NCBI GenBank assembly: GCA_025331125.1
Contig: JAOALB010000163.1
Coordinates: 51,670 to 115,669, forward strand
Length of the DNA: 64,000 nt
Source: Mycogone perniciosa
Lineage: Eukaryota; Ascomycota; Sordariomycetes; Hypocreales; Hypocreaceae
Reading direction: 5' to 3'
The notes under the pieces were generated by a model. It had not been told where the DNA came from. It saw only the letters and a program-made list of their open reading frames with translations, and did not search any database. Of this stretch, positions 36,601 to 49,099 are shown one piece after another. The translations under genes were made by a program, and so were the position numbers. Each line of letters starts with the position of its first letter. The stretch's first letter is position 1.

Positions 36601-39487
36601 TATTTATACTTTCTTCTTTACTATTAAAAAGCTAGTTTTATTAAACTATAATTTTTTATAATAATTACTTTTACTAAATAAGGTAATTAAATATAATATA
36701 TATTATTTGTAGTATATTTAATAAAATATTTAATTAGGCCTTCAGGCTTTATTTTAAATTCTCTTTTATTCCGGCTAGCTTTGCAGTTTTTATTAAATAT
36801 CTAGGCGCGGCAGCTGTATATATAGAGTCTGCTTTAATTTAGCTATAGGTCTGCAGACAGCTCCTTTATTAAAAAGGGCGCGAAATTATAGAACTATTAC
36901 TTTAATTTTTTAATAGGTAATATTATATTAAAGCTACGCGTAGGATTTATATTAATAATATACGCTGCAGCTTTTATACTTTTAGGCTATAAATCGGTTA
37001 GAAGGCTTACAGCTTTAAGTATTTTTATTAATTTATTTATAACTTCCTAACCCGCGCGCTTTAAGGCGCTATTTAGCTTATATATATAGGAAGGGGTAAG
37101 CTTTAAGATAATTCCTTTTGCGTTTGCCTAAATCTAGAAGTATGTTAAGCCTTTAACTGCAACTACAGCTTTTTTATTATCCTGCCTAAAAAAATACACT
37201 AAAATATTATATTGCATTTTTACTATACTTATAAAGTTAAAGAGAGCATTAAAGACAGTATCCTGTTCTTTATTTAGTAAAAGGCGCGTATATAACTATA
37301 AAGCGTATTTTTCTTTAAATATTAGGAGCCAGTTATCTTTATTATAACTATAAGGATAGTCCTGAAAATCCTAGTGTACTTTAAAAAATAGTCTTAGTGT
37401 TTATTTTTTAAATGTTCTGTGAGAGATAACCTGTTTTGTATATATAAGAGTATAGGCTTTGCACTCTATTTGCGTAGTTCCTTTAATATATATATTCCTT
37501 GCATTCTTTACTAGTGCTTTAAGCGCTTCTAGGCCTAGATATCCTAATCGTAAATGCTAGAGCTTCTTTAAGTTATTGTATAGTGTTAATAGGTTATATA
37601 TCAGTCTTCTCCTTTTTCCTAATATTATATAAATATAGTAGTCTGCGCTAAAAAGAAGGAATAAAGCAGTTATACTGCTTGGGATAGTATATTTAAGGAT
37701 AGGGTCTATATAGAGTAATAAAGGTTTATATTAAAGAAATAAAAGATTATACCTATACTTTACCTTCCTTATAATAGTATTTAAATTTGCTATACTAGTA
37801 TAAAGTATATTATTATACTTTATAAGCTATATTCCTGCTTTCTGAAGTTTTAATAAAGAGATAATATTAATATAAAATCCTTTAACTACAGCTATATCTA
37901 TAAGCTCTACTAAGCGCGCTGCCTTTTAGTATAGATTATAGAGAGTATCCTTTAATAGGCAGTATCCTTTTCCGGCTATAGGATACCTAGCTCCTTTTAC
38001 TTTAATATAGTTATTTTCTATATTTAAAATAAAAGAGCTAGGAATAAAGTAATTCCTGCTATTTACTAGATAAATAGCATTATAGGTATTAAAAAGAGTG
38101 CTTTAAGAGAGGCAGTAAAGTATATCCTATATATCAGTATATATTAATATATTTATTATATATACTGCAGGGCTTATATTTTCTTTATTAATTAAGTTTA
38201 AGGAGATTAAAGCAGCTATAATAGTTAAAGCTATACCTTTTTAAGCTAGGGCTGTAAAGTTAATACCCTTTTTGCTGAGCTTATTGCAGAGTATATACTA
38301 TTTGTCTTCTTAGAGGCGAGTACAAATTTCTATAGCTTATTGCAGGTTAAAGATATATTTCCTTTTTTTATTAGGTTTTCCTTTAAGCGCAGCTAATAGT
38401 ATATTATAGTCCTTTAAGGGCTAATTATACCTTTTTTATTTATATAAATATTTTTTCCTAGTAAAAGCTTTTAAATATGTAGTATTATTAGCTATAGCTT
38501 TATTTTAGCGGTTATTAAATATTATATAAAGTCTATAAATATAATTTTCTGCATTTTATATACTATTTAAAAAAAGTTAATTAAATTAATTAAAGGAGAA
38601 GATTTTAGCGGTTTTACTGCTTTTAATTTAACTATTTATATAGTATAGGTAGTATAAAGTAAAGTTTAAAGTATAGTGTATTTTAATAGCTTTTAAAAAA
38701 GCCTTTTAAGCAGCTATTCCTATAACTTTAAAGAGCTTATACTTTACTGTATTTATATAAACGCGCGCCTAGTTTATATACTATACTTCTAGCTTTAAGT
38801 TTTTATACTCTATATTGCATAAAGCGCATTTATATAAAATCTGCACTTTTTTGCATATTATATCTTTACGAGGAGTTAATTATTTTTTAAGCTTCTTTAC
38901 AATTTAATAAATAGTAAACTTAGCGTTTAAGTTTTTATTATTTTCATTAACTGCTTTAATAGCAGTAAAGGCTAAGGCTATAGCTTAGGTTACAGCTTTA
39001 AGGTCTGTAAAGATTAAAGTATAGATATTAATATTAACTGTCTTCTATATCCATTTAAAGATCGCTGCCTTAGCCTTCCTCTTTTTAGTATATAAAGCGA
39101 TAGTGCACTAGTGTTTATAAAGTAAACTGTTATAATAAATAAAGATATCTATTAAAGTAGCTTTTTTTCTGAATACTTTTAAGGCGGTTTCTTTTACTTT
39201 AACTAAAGTAGGTAGCTTTAAAGCAGGGACATAGTTATTATCCTAATCGGGGAGATTAGGATTAACTTTATTCTAAATCCTTACAGTAATTGTATAGTTT
39301 TTTAAAATAGTAATCTATTTAATCTACTATACTATTAAATCCAGCTTCGTAAAGGTAATATCTCCTATATTATCTATTATAAAAAGTAGCTTTAAGAGCT
39401 TAAAGGCGAAGGGAAAGAGTAAAGGTAAAGATATAATATTAAGGGAAGTTTCTAGTAACTCTAATAGTTACTATTTAGGCTTATAAC

Positions 39488-39761
39488 TATTATAAAGCGC
39501 GGCATAGTTATATAGAGTATAGAGAGAAATGGGAATAAAGTTTAATTCTAGTAATAAATATACTGTAATAGCCTCGCTATATATATATATAGCTAATATA
39601 AAGGAAAATATAGAATGTATATATTGTAAGCGCCTATATAGTTTAATATATCGCTTATGCGATATGTATGTTAGCTGGTATCTGCTATATAAGCAGATAA
39701 GAGCTCCCTAGCGCTAATAAGCGCTAATAAGTGGTAGGTCCTTAGCCTACCTAACCTAACA
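39488..39761 (-). repeat. 5' LTR of Copia-B #2
   Basis: Begins TATTATAAAGCGCGG (for TGTCGCGGAGCGCGG) and ends CCTAACCTAACA. 274 bp. A 60-codon open stretch inside it at 39529-39711 is an accident of this LTR. Confidence 0.9.
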
Positions 39762-41088
39762 CTATTTTATATATTATATAGTAAAAAAGAATATTTTATA
39801 TTATTTCTTTTAGCCTTTAAAACTTAAAATACTTTTATATTTATTTATAAATCTTGCAAATACCTTAATACTTATATACTATATATTAATAAACTTTTCT
39901 AACTATATTCCTTTAAAGTTTATATAAAATTTAAATATTTTTATTTTATTATTAAATTCGTTTATTATAAAGTTTATATCTTTTATAAATCTATTATTAT
40001 TTTAAGTAATATAATACTTTTTAATGTATTAAAGTATTGTATTATTATAATATACTTTATATATAGCTTAAAATATTATTTATTAATAATATCCTTTAAA
40101 GGTTTATTTTAAGATCTGCTTAATATATTTAATTTTTCTTTAATTATAGTAAATATATCTATTAAATATATTTATTTATTTATTTTTAATTTATTTTTAA
40201 TAAAGTAAAATATAATTAAATTTTAAAAGGTATTTTCTATAATAAATTTACTTTTTAATAAATTATTAAATTATAATAAAATATAAAATATTTTTATTAC
40301 TCATATATACTTTATCTTTATATATTTTTATAAATAGGCAATATCTTTATTTTTTAAATATAAAAATAATAGTAATGAATAATTTATTATATATTAAAGA
40401 GTTTTTTTTTACACTATATAAAGCTTAAAAATAAAAGGCAATAGGTTATAGTTTACAATTTTTATTCTTTTAACTAAATTAAGCTTTTATAGTAAAGTTA
40501 AAAGTATCTATTTTCATTTTTATTTCTTTAAGTAATTAAATATACTAAATATAAGTTTTTTTAACATAAACTATTTAAATTTATTAAAGGCTTCCTATAT
40601 ATTTAATACCTATTAAAACTTTTAGTTCTTTTTATTAAATTTATAGAAGGTTTATATAATATTTTTATAGCCTTTAATAAACTATTAATAATAGTAAATA
40701 AATTTTAAAAAGCTTTAAACGTCTTTAACTATTATAATATAGGCTAACTTTATATTATTTATAGTTTTAATAAATTTATATAAATTCTTTTAAAAGTAAT
40801 AATATACTTTAAAAAAGTAACTTTTTATATATAGAATTTATATTTATTTAATCCTATAAATATTTTAATATTTTATAGTATTTATAATACTTTATAAATA
40901 TATTCTTTATATTCTTTAAAGGTATTTAAAAGAATTAAAATATTATTTAAATAAATAATTATAAATATATTAAAGTATTCTTTTAATATATTATTAATTA
41001 CTATTAAAGTTCCTTAAAGTATTAATAAAATTAACGCCTATAATTAAATATTTAAATAAACTATATATAATTTAAAAAGCAGTTATTA
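39762..41088 (-). mobile_element. Gypsy-A interior: integrase, RNase H, RT part (reverse)
   Basis: Continues the Gypsy-A sequence after Copia-B #2. It matches Gypsy-A #1 in reverse from about 10690 down to 9350; the RT region around 40960-41080 is the reverse of about 9350-9480. The piece ends at the TA (41087-41088) where pogo-1 has inserted into the RT coding region. Confidence 0.75.
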
Positions 41089-42946
41089 AGTCAGACCACC
41101 CTATAACCGTTACCCCCCCCCCTAGCCGCCTACCTAAAAACACTATAAATGGAAGGGATATATTCCAGTAAAATTAATACAAAACCGCTGCAATGCCGTT
41201 TTTTTATATTTTCTAGCTATTCTAGCTCAAATTCATAGTAAAGGTCTTTAAATTGATAGGTAGAAAGTAATTCTGCTGCACGACATGGTGCTAATAGCTC
41301 TTTATAGCGATCCCTTGTTGCAATTATATCCTTGATCCTAATAAACCGGTTATTAAGGTCTTGATGCACTTTTTGCTGTTTTTGTGGCTGATAGCAGCGA
41401 ATAAGGTGTTTTAATTCCTTGATTTTTGCATTAGCTTTAGTAAGCTTAATATTCTGTTGATCTAGACCTCTTTTAACTTTCCGAAATAGCAGCCGGATCG
41501 CCGGGTCATCTAAGTTAATGAAATTAATGATGCTTCGAAGCTGTTGTGACCTTGTTGGGGTTATAAAAACAATATAATTAGGTTCCTTAGTCTCTTGGGC
41601 TTTTAATGGCGCTATTTCCTGTGTTATTAGGGCCTCAGGCTTAACTTCCAGGGTTTTAAGGAGAAGCCGACTTATTAGGGGCTTAGCTATATTAACTGGC
41701 TATAACCTAGATCCAATAAACCTATTTTTGATGTTTTTTAATGTAAGCTAGCTAGCTGGGCTGTATTATAATAGTAAAGAAGGGTTATTTTACTGGCTGG
41801 CAAGGAATCGAAAGCATTAGGGTATTTATTAATAGCCGATTAATATATTGTTTTGATAGGTGAAAAAATCGAGATATTGAAAGGTTGAAGAATGTGTAAT
41901 GTATATGGCGGTAAAAATAAAAGATAGATATCGTTTTTATAGTATTTAAATATAAAATTATCAGTTGTATAACTGCCATGGCCATTAACTATTAATAGAA
42001 TCTTGCCTTTAGATTAGGCTTTAGCTTAAGGGATAAAAATCTGTTGCAGCCAATTTAATGCTATGGAATCGTTGGTCTAGCCTTTTAGGGTTGCCGAAAA
42101 CCTTTAATTAGCTAGAAATTCCATTTTATTAGGAAACTATTGCTGCTGAACGGTTTGACCTTTAAAAATAACTAATGGGCTAAGGGCTTGGCCGGTTGCT
42201 GAGATATACTCGATAATTGTAGTCTAATAGCGCGTTCTAGGTTATTTTTTTATTACTGACTTGCGATTCGAATTCCTAAGTATAAGGCCGTTAGAGCTGC
42301 GGCCCTTTAATATACCTGTTTCGTCTATATTGTATCGATTTCCTAAGAGGATAGCCTTGATTATCGGAAGGTCTAAAAGGTAGAAGAAATCCTTAATAAT
42401 CTTAGTTGTGGCTCTATTAATGTATACAGAATCGATTGGCTTGCCTTTCATAGTCCGGATAGCTAGGTTTCTGCTTAAAAACCCATTAATCTATTGTTTT
42501 CTAAGAGGACAAAGATTATTGCTAGCTATAAGAATTCGGGTTGCAAATTCCTTTAGTTGTTGATGGGTTGGTGGCAGCCCTAGGGCCCTTTGGGCTAAAA
42601 CCTAGCTGGAGAGATGCTTTTCCTGCTGCTTAGAAAGCCTTTGAAAAGCTTTTTTAGAGGCTGCCTTTGTTGTTGATCCTTTGAGCTGGTCTTGAAGGGT
42701 TGTTTGAGGAATACCTTATTTTGCTGCAGCCTCGCGTTGCGTTATGCCATTTAAAACCGCGTTAATAGCATATTTGATGTTATTTTCGGTATAAGGAGAT
42801 ATACTGATTTTAGAAATCTAATTATTTTTTAAATTGGATAAGAAATGCATGAGAAAACGCGGTTTGAATGAAATAGATAATATTCGCGTTGGGTGGGAAA
42901 TGGGCGGACGGTTGTGGGGGGGTAACGGTTATAGGGTGGTCTAACT
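41089..42946 (-). mobile_element. pogo-1, complete Fot1/pogo-like DNA transposon
   Basis: An 1858-bp element with terminal inverted repeats of about 28 bp (left AGTCAGACCACCCTATAACC, right inverted AGTTAGACCACCCTATAACC), which differ by one C/T transition, and TA target duplications at 41087-41088 and 42947-42948. A long C-run and a G-run lie just inside the two ends. It carries one transposase frame on the minus strand. The base composition is closer to normal than that of the surrounding Gypsy DNA, so its RIP load is moderate. It is inserted in the RT region of a reverse Gypsy-A. Confidence 0.92.
41195..42835 (-). pseudogene. pogo-1 transposase (DDE superfamily) with RIP stops
   Basis: One frame, read from about 42835 leftwards, contains the whole protein with stops but no evident frameshift. 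It starts with a psq-type helix-turn-helix (YTENNIKYAINAVLNGITQR, then GIPQTTLQDQLKG), continues with a CENP-B/Tc5-type DNA-binding domain (LSKQQEKHLSS, LPPTHQQLKEFATR), and then the DDE domain. The first Asp is intact (YNIDETG, codon 42323-42325). The second reads Asn in LLIVNGHGSY (41984-41986) and the third Asn in LQPFNISIF (41876-41878). The spacing of 36 codons between the second and third positions is that of pogo transposases. Stops replace Gln (CAA to TAA) and Trp (TGG to TAG). Both losses of Asp are G-to-A changes on the coding strand. Confidence 0.88.
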
Positions 42947-45900
42947 TAATTTATATCCTTTTTCAATTTAAATAAACTTAAAAGCGCCTTTAAGATCTAG
43001 CGCTTTAAATTACCTTTTTTTATATAGTTTATCTTATAACTTTATAATTAATAATAGTAAAATTCTATTTTTAATTATAGCTTTATTAAACTATTAATAC
43101 TTGATAATGAATTATAATTTGCCTTTTCTTTTAATATAAATATAATAAAATAGCCTGCTTTTAATAAAAACCATTAAATATACCTTTTAATTAATATATT
43201 ATTTAAATAGTTATATAAGCTTTTAAGCTTTCTTTTATTTTAATTATAAATTTTATAATAAATAATATTTATATTATCTTTAAGCTTTATTATATAATTT
43301 TATTAATTATATTTTAATAGTCTTATATTAAATATTTCTTTAAATAGTTTATTATACTTTTATTATTCCTTAAAGACATTTTATAGCTATTTTAATAATA
43401 TTACTATTTTAAAGCTTTTTATTTTAAGTATTTCATTAATATTATTAAATACTTTTTATAAAAAGGCAATTACTTTTTGGATTTATTTACTTTTTCCTTA
43501 ACTTTCTTTAAAATTTACTTTTAAATAAATTATTTATTTAATTAAATTAAAGGTAATTTTCTTAAATCCTTTTTTTAATATACTTAAATGTTTTATATAG
43601 GATTTCTGCCCTATAGTTAAAGCCTTTTTAATAGGTTTAATTATTAAAGAAGGTTTACTATTATATTAATGAAGCTAGCCTTTTTTATAATAAATATTAA
43701 AGTTATTATATTCTAATTCAAAATAATTAAAAAGAATATTATATTTATTAATATTTACTATAGTATAAAAAACTAATCTTTTATATTTAGCGATTTTAAA
43801 TTTAAAATAATTAATCTTTTATTTAATTGATTTATTATTATATATAAAGGCTTTTCCTTTTATTTAATAGAATTAATATAGTATAGTTTTCCTTTTTTAA
43901 AATAACTATAAGCGATTTATAGTTATAAATATAATAAAATTACCTATTACTCTCCTATTTATTAATATATATAGTTAATATCCTTTAACTATTATTCTTA
44001 ATTTAAAACATAATAAATCCTTATTATTACTCTTATTATTTAATATTTTAAAAGATATAATTTATTAATTATTACTTTATAGCTTTTTTATAGGTAATAT
44101 TAATTATTTTTTAATCTTTCTTTTTTGATATAAATTTCGCAATTAATTAAACCTTTTTAATATAAATGCTATTTTCTTTTATTATAGGCAGTTTCGTTAT
44201 AAGTAATAAAATTCAATTAACTTTAATATAACACTTTCATAAATTAATTAATCTCTTTATCTTTTAAAGTAAATTTATACTTTATACACTTTTATATTTA
44301 TTATTTTTAAAGTCCTTTTTATATATAAATAATATATTTATCATTCTAATAGTATATATAGTCTAGTAATAAATATAAGATATTATTATGTTATTATAGA
44401 TATTAATCCTGCAATTTAATCTATTTATATATAATATATTTTAAGCTATTATATTTTAAATAATATTACTAATTATATTTAAATATTTTATTATAATAAA
44501 AGTACTATTTTCTTAATCTCGTTTAATAGCAAATATAATATTTCTTAAACTTATATCCTTTAAGGCTTTATCGTTAAGAATATTCCTTTAAAGGTTTAAT
44601 ATTTAATTTAATTATAATAATTTCCAGTTTCTATATTATATAATTATAATCTATTATTTAAAAGTATTATAATATTATATTTATTTTATAAAGTAAAATA
44701 AGGTTTTAATTAAATATATATTATACTTACTTTCTGTTTAAAGTATAATATATGGCTATATATAATATAAATAACTAAAAATATAATATAATAGTTTTTA
44801 TAAATAAACTTATTTATAGTATAATCTCTTTATTGATAAATATATATAAGTTTTATTTATATAGTTAAAATAATTGAAATTACTTTAATAGTTATTTTAT
44901 TAGTCGCTTTATTTTATATATAAAGCTATTTATATAGGTATAAATATATTTTATTTTATTATATATTTATAGTAGTTCTTTTTATTATATAAAGGTAATA
45001 TTTATTTAAATTATTTTTGAAATTATTATATATTAATAATATATTATTTAATTTTAAAAGTACAGTATTATATAGTAATAATCTTTTTTATAACAGGTTA
45101 TTTTTATTTTTATGATTAAAATTACTGTTACTAAACTATCCTTTATTGCTTATAATAATTTAATTAAAATATTAATAGTCAATTATAATAATTATTTATT
45201 GATTTAAAATACTTTTATTTTCATTTAATTTTATATAATTAAAGTTTAACTTTTATTTTATTAAACTAATTAAATATAGTAAATATTTATTTACTTTATT
45301 CTTTTTAAAAATATCTGTAAAAATTAAAAACTTAAACTTTAATTAATATCCCTTTTAATTTATTACAAATACCCTTTTAAGTTATTTTAAATATTATCTA
45401 CTTTTATTTTTATTAAGTTTATAAATAAAGCAGCTATTATTATAATCTATAGTTTAATTAAATAATATATAATTAAAAGTTTTTAAAACTATATTAACTT
45501 TTATTTAAATTTTAATATTAGCTTTTAAAGTCTATTAGTTTTTAGCTTTTATAAAGCTTTCTAGTCCTTTAAAAAGTATTTTAATTTATTATAATTATAA
45601 TAAATAACTTTTACTTTTCCTTTTTAAATAGTTTTTAAATCTATTTAATTAAACCTTTCATTATTAAAGGTAATAATATATTTCGATTACTTTTTACTTT
45701 AATTTATATATCTTTAATACTTATAAATCTATTTAAATTATTACTATCCTTTCTTTATATTTAAATAAAGTTTATAAAATAAATTATTTATATTCATATA
45801 CTTTTTAATAAATGTAATAATAATTTTATTATAAATTAACTTATAAGTTTCTCTTTTAATTCTTAATTTAACTTTATTATAAAATTGTTTAATAAAAGTA

Positions 45901-46686
45901 AAGTTTATTTATTTAGTTTTTAAAGTATATAATATAATTAAAGTACTTTCTTTTTAAATCAAATTTATAAACTTATCTTTTATAATATATTCTTTATGTA
46001 TATTATTAAAGACATTCTTTAATTTTTCTTTAAATTCATTATAGCGAGCAAATATAAGCTATATTTACTTATTAGCTTTACTTTTATTATTAAAGAAATC
46101 CCTTTAAATAAATTTAAACCATTTTAAAGTATATTTTATAAATTATTTAACAATTAAAAAGACTTTATTAATCTTTATATTAAAGTTAATTAAAAAATAA
46201 ATAAAATAGTTATATTGTTAAGTAAGAAATAATTAAAGTATTATAATACTTTTATTAAAGGGTTTAAAGGGCTGCATTTTACGCAAATCATTTAAATCCT
46301 TCAAAGGTTAATTCCCTTTATAGTTTAATATAAGGTTTGAAGTAAATGCAGGCAATACTTAATTCTATAAATTTATAATAGTTATTTATTATTAAATTAT
46401 TTAATTAAATTTAATGTTTTTAATAATTAAATATTAATAGTATTACTTTTATTTTATATAATTAACTTTTATATATTAAAAGGCTTTTTCTATATAAAAA
46501 TATAGTTATTTTATTTTATTACCTTTATTTCTATCTTTATTTCTATTTATATTATTATTTTTATTATTTGTTTATATTTAGTAAAAGAGTGAAATCAAGG
46601 GTAAATTATTAAAAAAGGATACTATAATAAATATACTTATAGTATTATTTAAAATTCTTAATAGCCTTTTAAATAAAAGTCGTCAA
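42947..46686 (-). mobile_element. Gypsy-A interior: RT N-terminal part to gag (reverse)
   Basis: Resumes the RT region interrupted by pogo-1 ('aagatctagcgctttaaatt' near 42995 is the reverse of the RT core ALDFKGG) and runs through the protease and gag regions to the LTR at 46687. Very AT-rich and stop-ridden. The stretch 44340-46680 is the best match for the relics at 1-1880 and about 60900-62440. Confidence 0.75.
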
Positions 46687-47067
46687 TATAATAATTATTT
46701 AAGTTTATTCCTAACAGTTTAATTAAGGTTTATAGGTTTCTATTAATAGAAAGGGTAAAAAGAAATATTAAATAGGGCAATATAGTTATAATTCTATAAA
46801 ATAAATAGTTTTAGTAAATATAATTATTAGTAACTATTTAAATAACTATATTAAATAAATAATAAGCTAATTATGTATATATAAAAGAGAGTTATAACAA
46901 TTATTAAGGAATATAACCTATATCTTTAATACTTTAAGGTTTATAATGAACTTATATATATCCTTAATTATTAGTAATTCAGTATATACCTTAGTGATTA
47001 AATTTCTATTGGCCTATCGTTCCGATATTCTTCCGGACCTAGGCCTTGACCTAGTTGGGTTATAATA
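46687..47067 (-). repeat. 5' LTR of Gypsy-A #2 (right outer LTR)
   Basis: Begins TATAATAATT (for TGTGACGATC) and ends GGGTTATAATA, followed by the CCAGG target duplication. Its last 80 bases, from about 46990, are only lightly mutated (cgttccgatattcttccgg). Confidence 0.85.
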
Positions 47068-48705
47068 CCAGGGGTCTCGGCCACCTAATTCCTTAACACT
47101 ATATTCCAATACCTAACTATTGCAACTGCAATTTTATACCTAATTTTTATAATTGTTTAAAAAAAAAAGATTTTGTTTATTATAATGCCTTTATATATAA
47201 AAGAATATATAAAAAACGCGCTTTTCGATATATATAATGGCTCTATATTATAGTTAACTGCCTGTAAATAGGGAATTCTATGCTTAACTTTATAATCCTG
47301 GCATTAAGGGTTAGAAAATACCTCTATTACTTATAAATCCCAGTAAAGGCTTTCTTAAATGCAGGAAAATTATCCCTGTAACTGGATTTTTACTTAGTTA
47401 GCCCTCAAGCTGCCGCTAATGCATTTTCAATTAAAAACCTTTACATCTCAAGTCTTAATTGGGGGCAGCGATACTAAACTACTTAGGAAATATTAGATTA
47501 AGGGTTTTTACGCTATAACCCGGAAATTAAGATTATTAAAGGCAAAAGCATTAATTTAGCCTATATTAATAGGGCTATAACTAATAAAATGAACGAATCC
47601 TTTACCCTTTTTAACCTCCTAGCTATTAAAACAATCTTACCTTAATATTATTATAATATAGACAAGACAGGGTTTATAAAAGGCCTTAAAGGCAATAGCC
47701 TTATACTTAGGAATTTAAAGAATAAAGCAGTAATAAAAAAGTAACCTGGATTGCGCTGTTAGACTATAATTATTAAGTGTATTTAAGCTATTAATAAAGT
47801 AATTAACCTATTAATTATTTTTCGCGGCTAATCTATTTAACAGTAATAGTTTCTTTTAAATTTAAATCTATTTAAACGCTAAAACTTTATTTTATTAAAT
47901 AAAGGTTAAACTAATAGTAAAATTGTATTGCAGTTATTATAAAATATCTTTATTCCTTTAATAAAGCTAGAAATAAAGCAGTAAAGACTTTTAGTTATTA
48001 ATAGCTATAAATGTTATATAATTAATAGCTTTTTATATAAATATTATTAAAATAATATTTATTTGCTATTCCTACTATATTATTTATCTTATATTCTTTA
48101 ACCTTTTAATATCTCGATTTTCTCGCTAATTAAATTTATATTTTATTATAAAGTTAAAAAGCTTACTATTAATAATTCTTTACCATTTAAAAAAACTTAT
48201 TTCCTTTAATACTATACTAATATAAAACATTTAAGTCTATTAAAAAGAAATAGACTATTAAGTTAATGTAAAGTAAGTTTATTTCCAGTTAATATAGTAA
48301 AACTATTAATAAGCTATATAGTTTTATCTCTGCTAAAACAGCTTAAAACGCTAGCTATAATAAAAAAGAAAGGAAGAATAATATAAATTAAAAGTTATAT
48401 AATGCCTTTATAATTACAGTAAGTCTATAAGCTTATTAAGGACTTAAGAAAAGACAACTAAACTGACTTAACTGTATATCTGCTATTCAGGAAAATTGGC
48501 AGGGGTCTGGATAGGCAAAACACTAAGTTAGCTACTGCTAAAGCGAAAATAAAGCAACTAGAACATTAAGTTAAACGTCTCCAGCCAAAAACGAGGGCAA
48601 AAGTTACTGTAGATTATAATTAACTGTTTATTAAAATTCCCTAGATTATAAAGATAAGGGAGCAACTAAAAAAGATATTAAATCCAGCTATAAGCTGAGT
48701 AGAAA
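47068..48705 (+). mobile_element. pogo-2, main body
   Basis: Resumes the pogo-2 inverted repeat (CTCGGCCACCTA at 47076-47087), contains most of the transposase region, and ends at the AGAAA duplication (48701-48705) of Gypsy-E. Confidence 0.85.
47184..48690 (+). pseudogene. pogo-2 transposase (DDE superfamily) with RIP stops
   Basis: The plus-strand frame begins near MPLYIKEYIKNALFDIYNGS (47184; psq-like helix-turn-helix region), continues with the second DNA-binding domain (near 47400, LALKLPLMHFQLKTFTSQV) and then the DDE domain. The first Asp is present (YNIDKTGF, 47661-47663) but the following Glu has become Lys. The second reads Asn (48000-48002, LLVIN) and the third Asn (48108-48110, PFNISIF). 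Distances of 113 and 36 codons equal those of pogo-1. Many stops are present. The protein differs clearly from pogo-1, so these are two families that lost the same catalytic residues separately. Confidence 0.82.
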
Positions 48706-48877
48706 TGTCACGGCACCGACCGTGACGCGATGTTAATGCCCTGTCACGTAAGCTCCGGTCACGTAACTAGGCCCCAACGCGTTCCTAGCTATAGCTTTCC
48801 GTAAAGCCTTAGGGCTTCCTTACTTTCCACAGCACAATAACAATATTTGCCTTAACCTGCCTTCCTATACTGTAATA
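48706..48877 (+). repeat. 5' LTR of Gypsy-E
   Basis: Begins TGTCACGGCACCGACCGTGA, which contains a short palindromic start, and ends CTGTAATA. The left LTR is less changed in its first 30 bases, and the right one in its second half; the differences are transitions. Confidence 0.92.
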
Positions 48878-49099
48878 GTTTATACTATCCCTTAACTTAA
48901 CTGCGCTGTCGCGAGGCATATATTTAACCAATTATAAACTTCTTTAAATTCCCCCTTTATTCCTAAACCTATAATAACGCCTCTATAGCCTAGCCTTTAC
49001 CCCTTAAACCCTATACCTATAAAAAACTAATTGTAAGCAAGATAAATATAAATGCCCTAAACCTCGCCCTATAACCTAACCTGGCCTAATAGACTATAG

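Larger units (their letters stand above)
32577..39761 (-). mobile_element. Copia-B #2, full-length (reverse)
   Basis: A 7185-bp sister of Copia-B #1 with 274-bp LTRs at 32577-32850 and 39488-39761 and a perfect CTATT duplication (32572-32576 and 39762-39766). On the minus strand the GAG-pre-integrase block near 37560 reads HLRLGYLGLEALKALVKNA, followed by integrase (about 37480-36900; QDYPYSYNKDNWLL), then RT with the catalytic box FYIDNI near 35170 (YVDDI expected), then RNase H and the Ala-rich 3' block. It is less heavily mutated than copy #1 in several places, but no long frame survives. Confidence 0.9.
30354..46686 (-). mobile_element. Gypsy-A #3 (reverse), one LTR only
   Basis: A variant LTR (30354-30738, about 385 bp) begins with the eroded TATAATAATC and ends CTATAATA before a reversed polypurine tract (atatcccc). 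The interior 30739-32576 repeats the chromodomain and integrase end that Gypsy-A #2 already supplied at 17011-30353, so this is a separate insertion. It continues at 39762-41088 and 42947-46686 with integrase, RNase H, RT and gag in reverse. No second LTR of this variant is found: the next LTR, at 46687, is of the other subfamily and pairs with 16635. The right part may therefore belong to #2 after recombination between the two. Confidence 0.7.
16635..47067 (-). mobile_element. Gypsy-A #2 (reverse), host of several nested elements
   Basis: The element runs from right to left. Its outer LTRs are 16635-17010 and 46687-47067, of the same subfamily, and its target duplication (CCGGG, RIP-changed to CTGGG and CCAGG) lies in the pogo-2 inverted repeat. 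Own 3'-side interior pieces are 17011-17589, 24771-25048 and 30261-30353, which match Gypsy-A #1 in reverse from about 12538 down to 11600 (spacer and chromodomain end). They are separated by Copia-B #1, Copia-A and Gypsy-A #3. The pol and gag stretches to the right exist only once, so it is not possible to say whether they belong to this element or to Gypsy-A #3. Confidence 0.8.

Noticed and set aside
39529..39711. Small open frame of 60 codons
   Set aside because: Lies wholly inside the Copia-B LTR; the three other LTR copies do not keep it open.
41785..41985. Open frame on the minus strand within pogo-1
   Set aside because: Shifted frame over the DDE domain; the true transposase frame covers the same bases and carries the catalytic motifs.
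42242..42451. Minus-strand open frame of 69 codons as a separate gene
   Set aside because: It is the stop-free central piece of the pogo-1 transposase pseudogene, not an independent gene.
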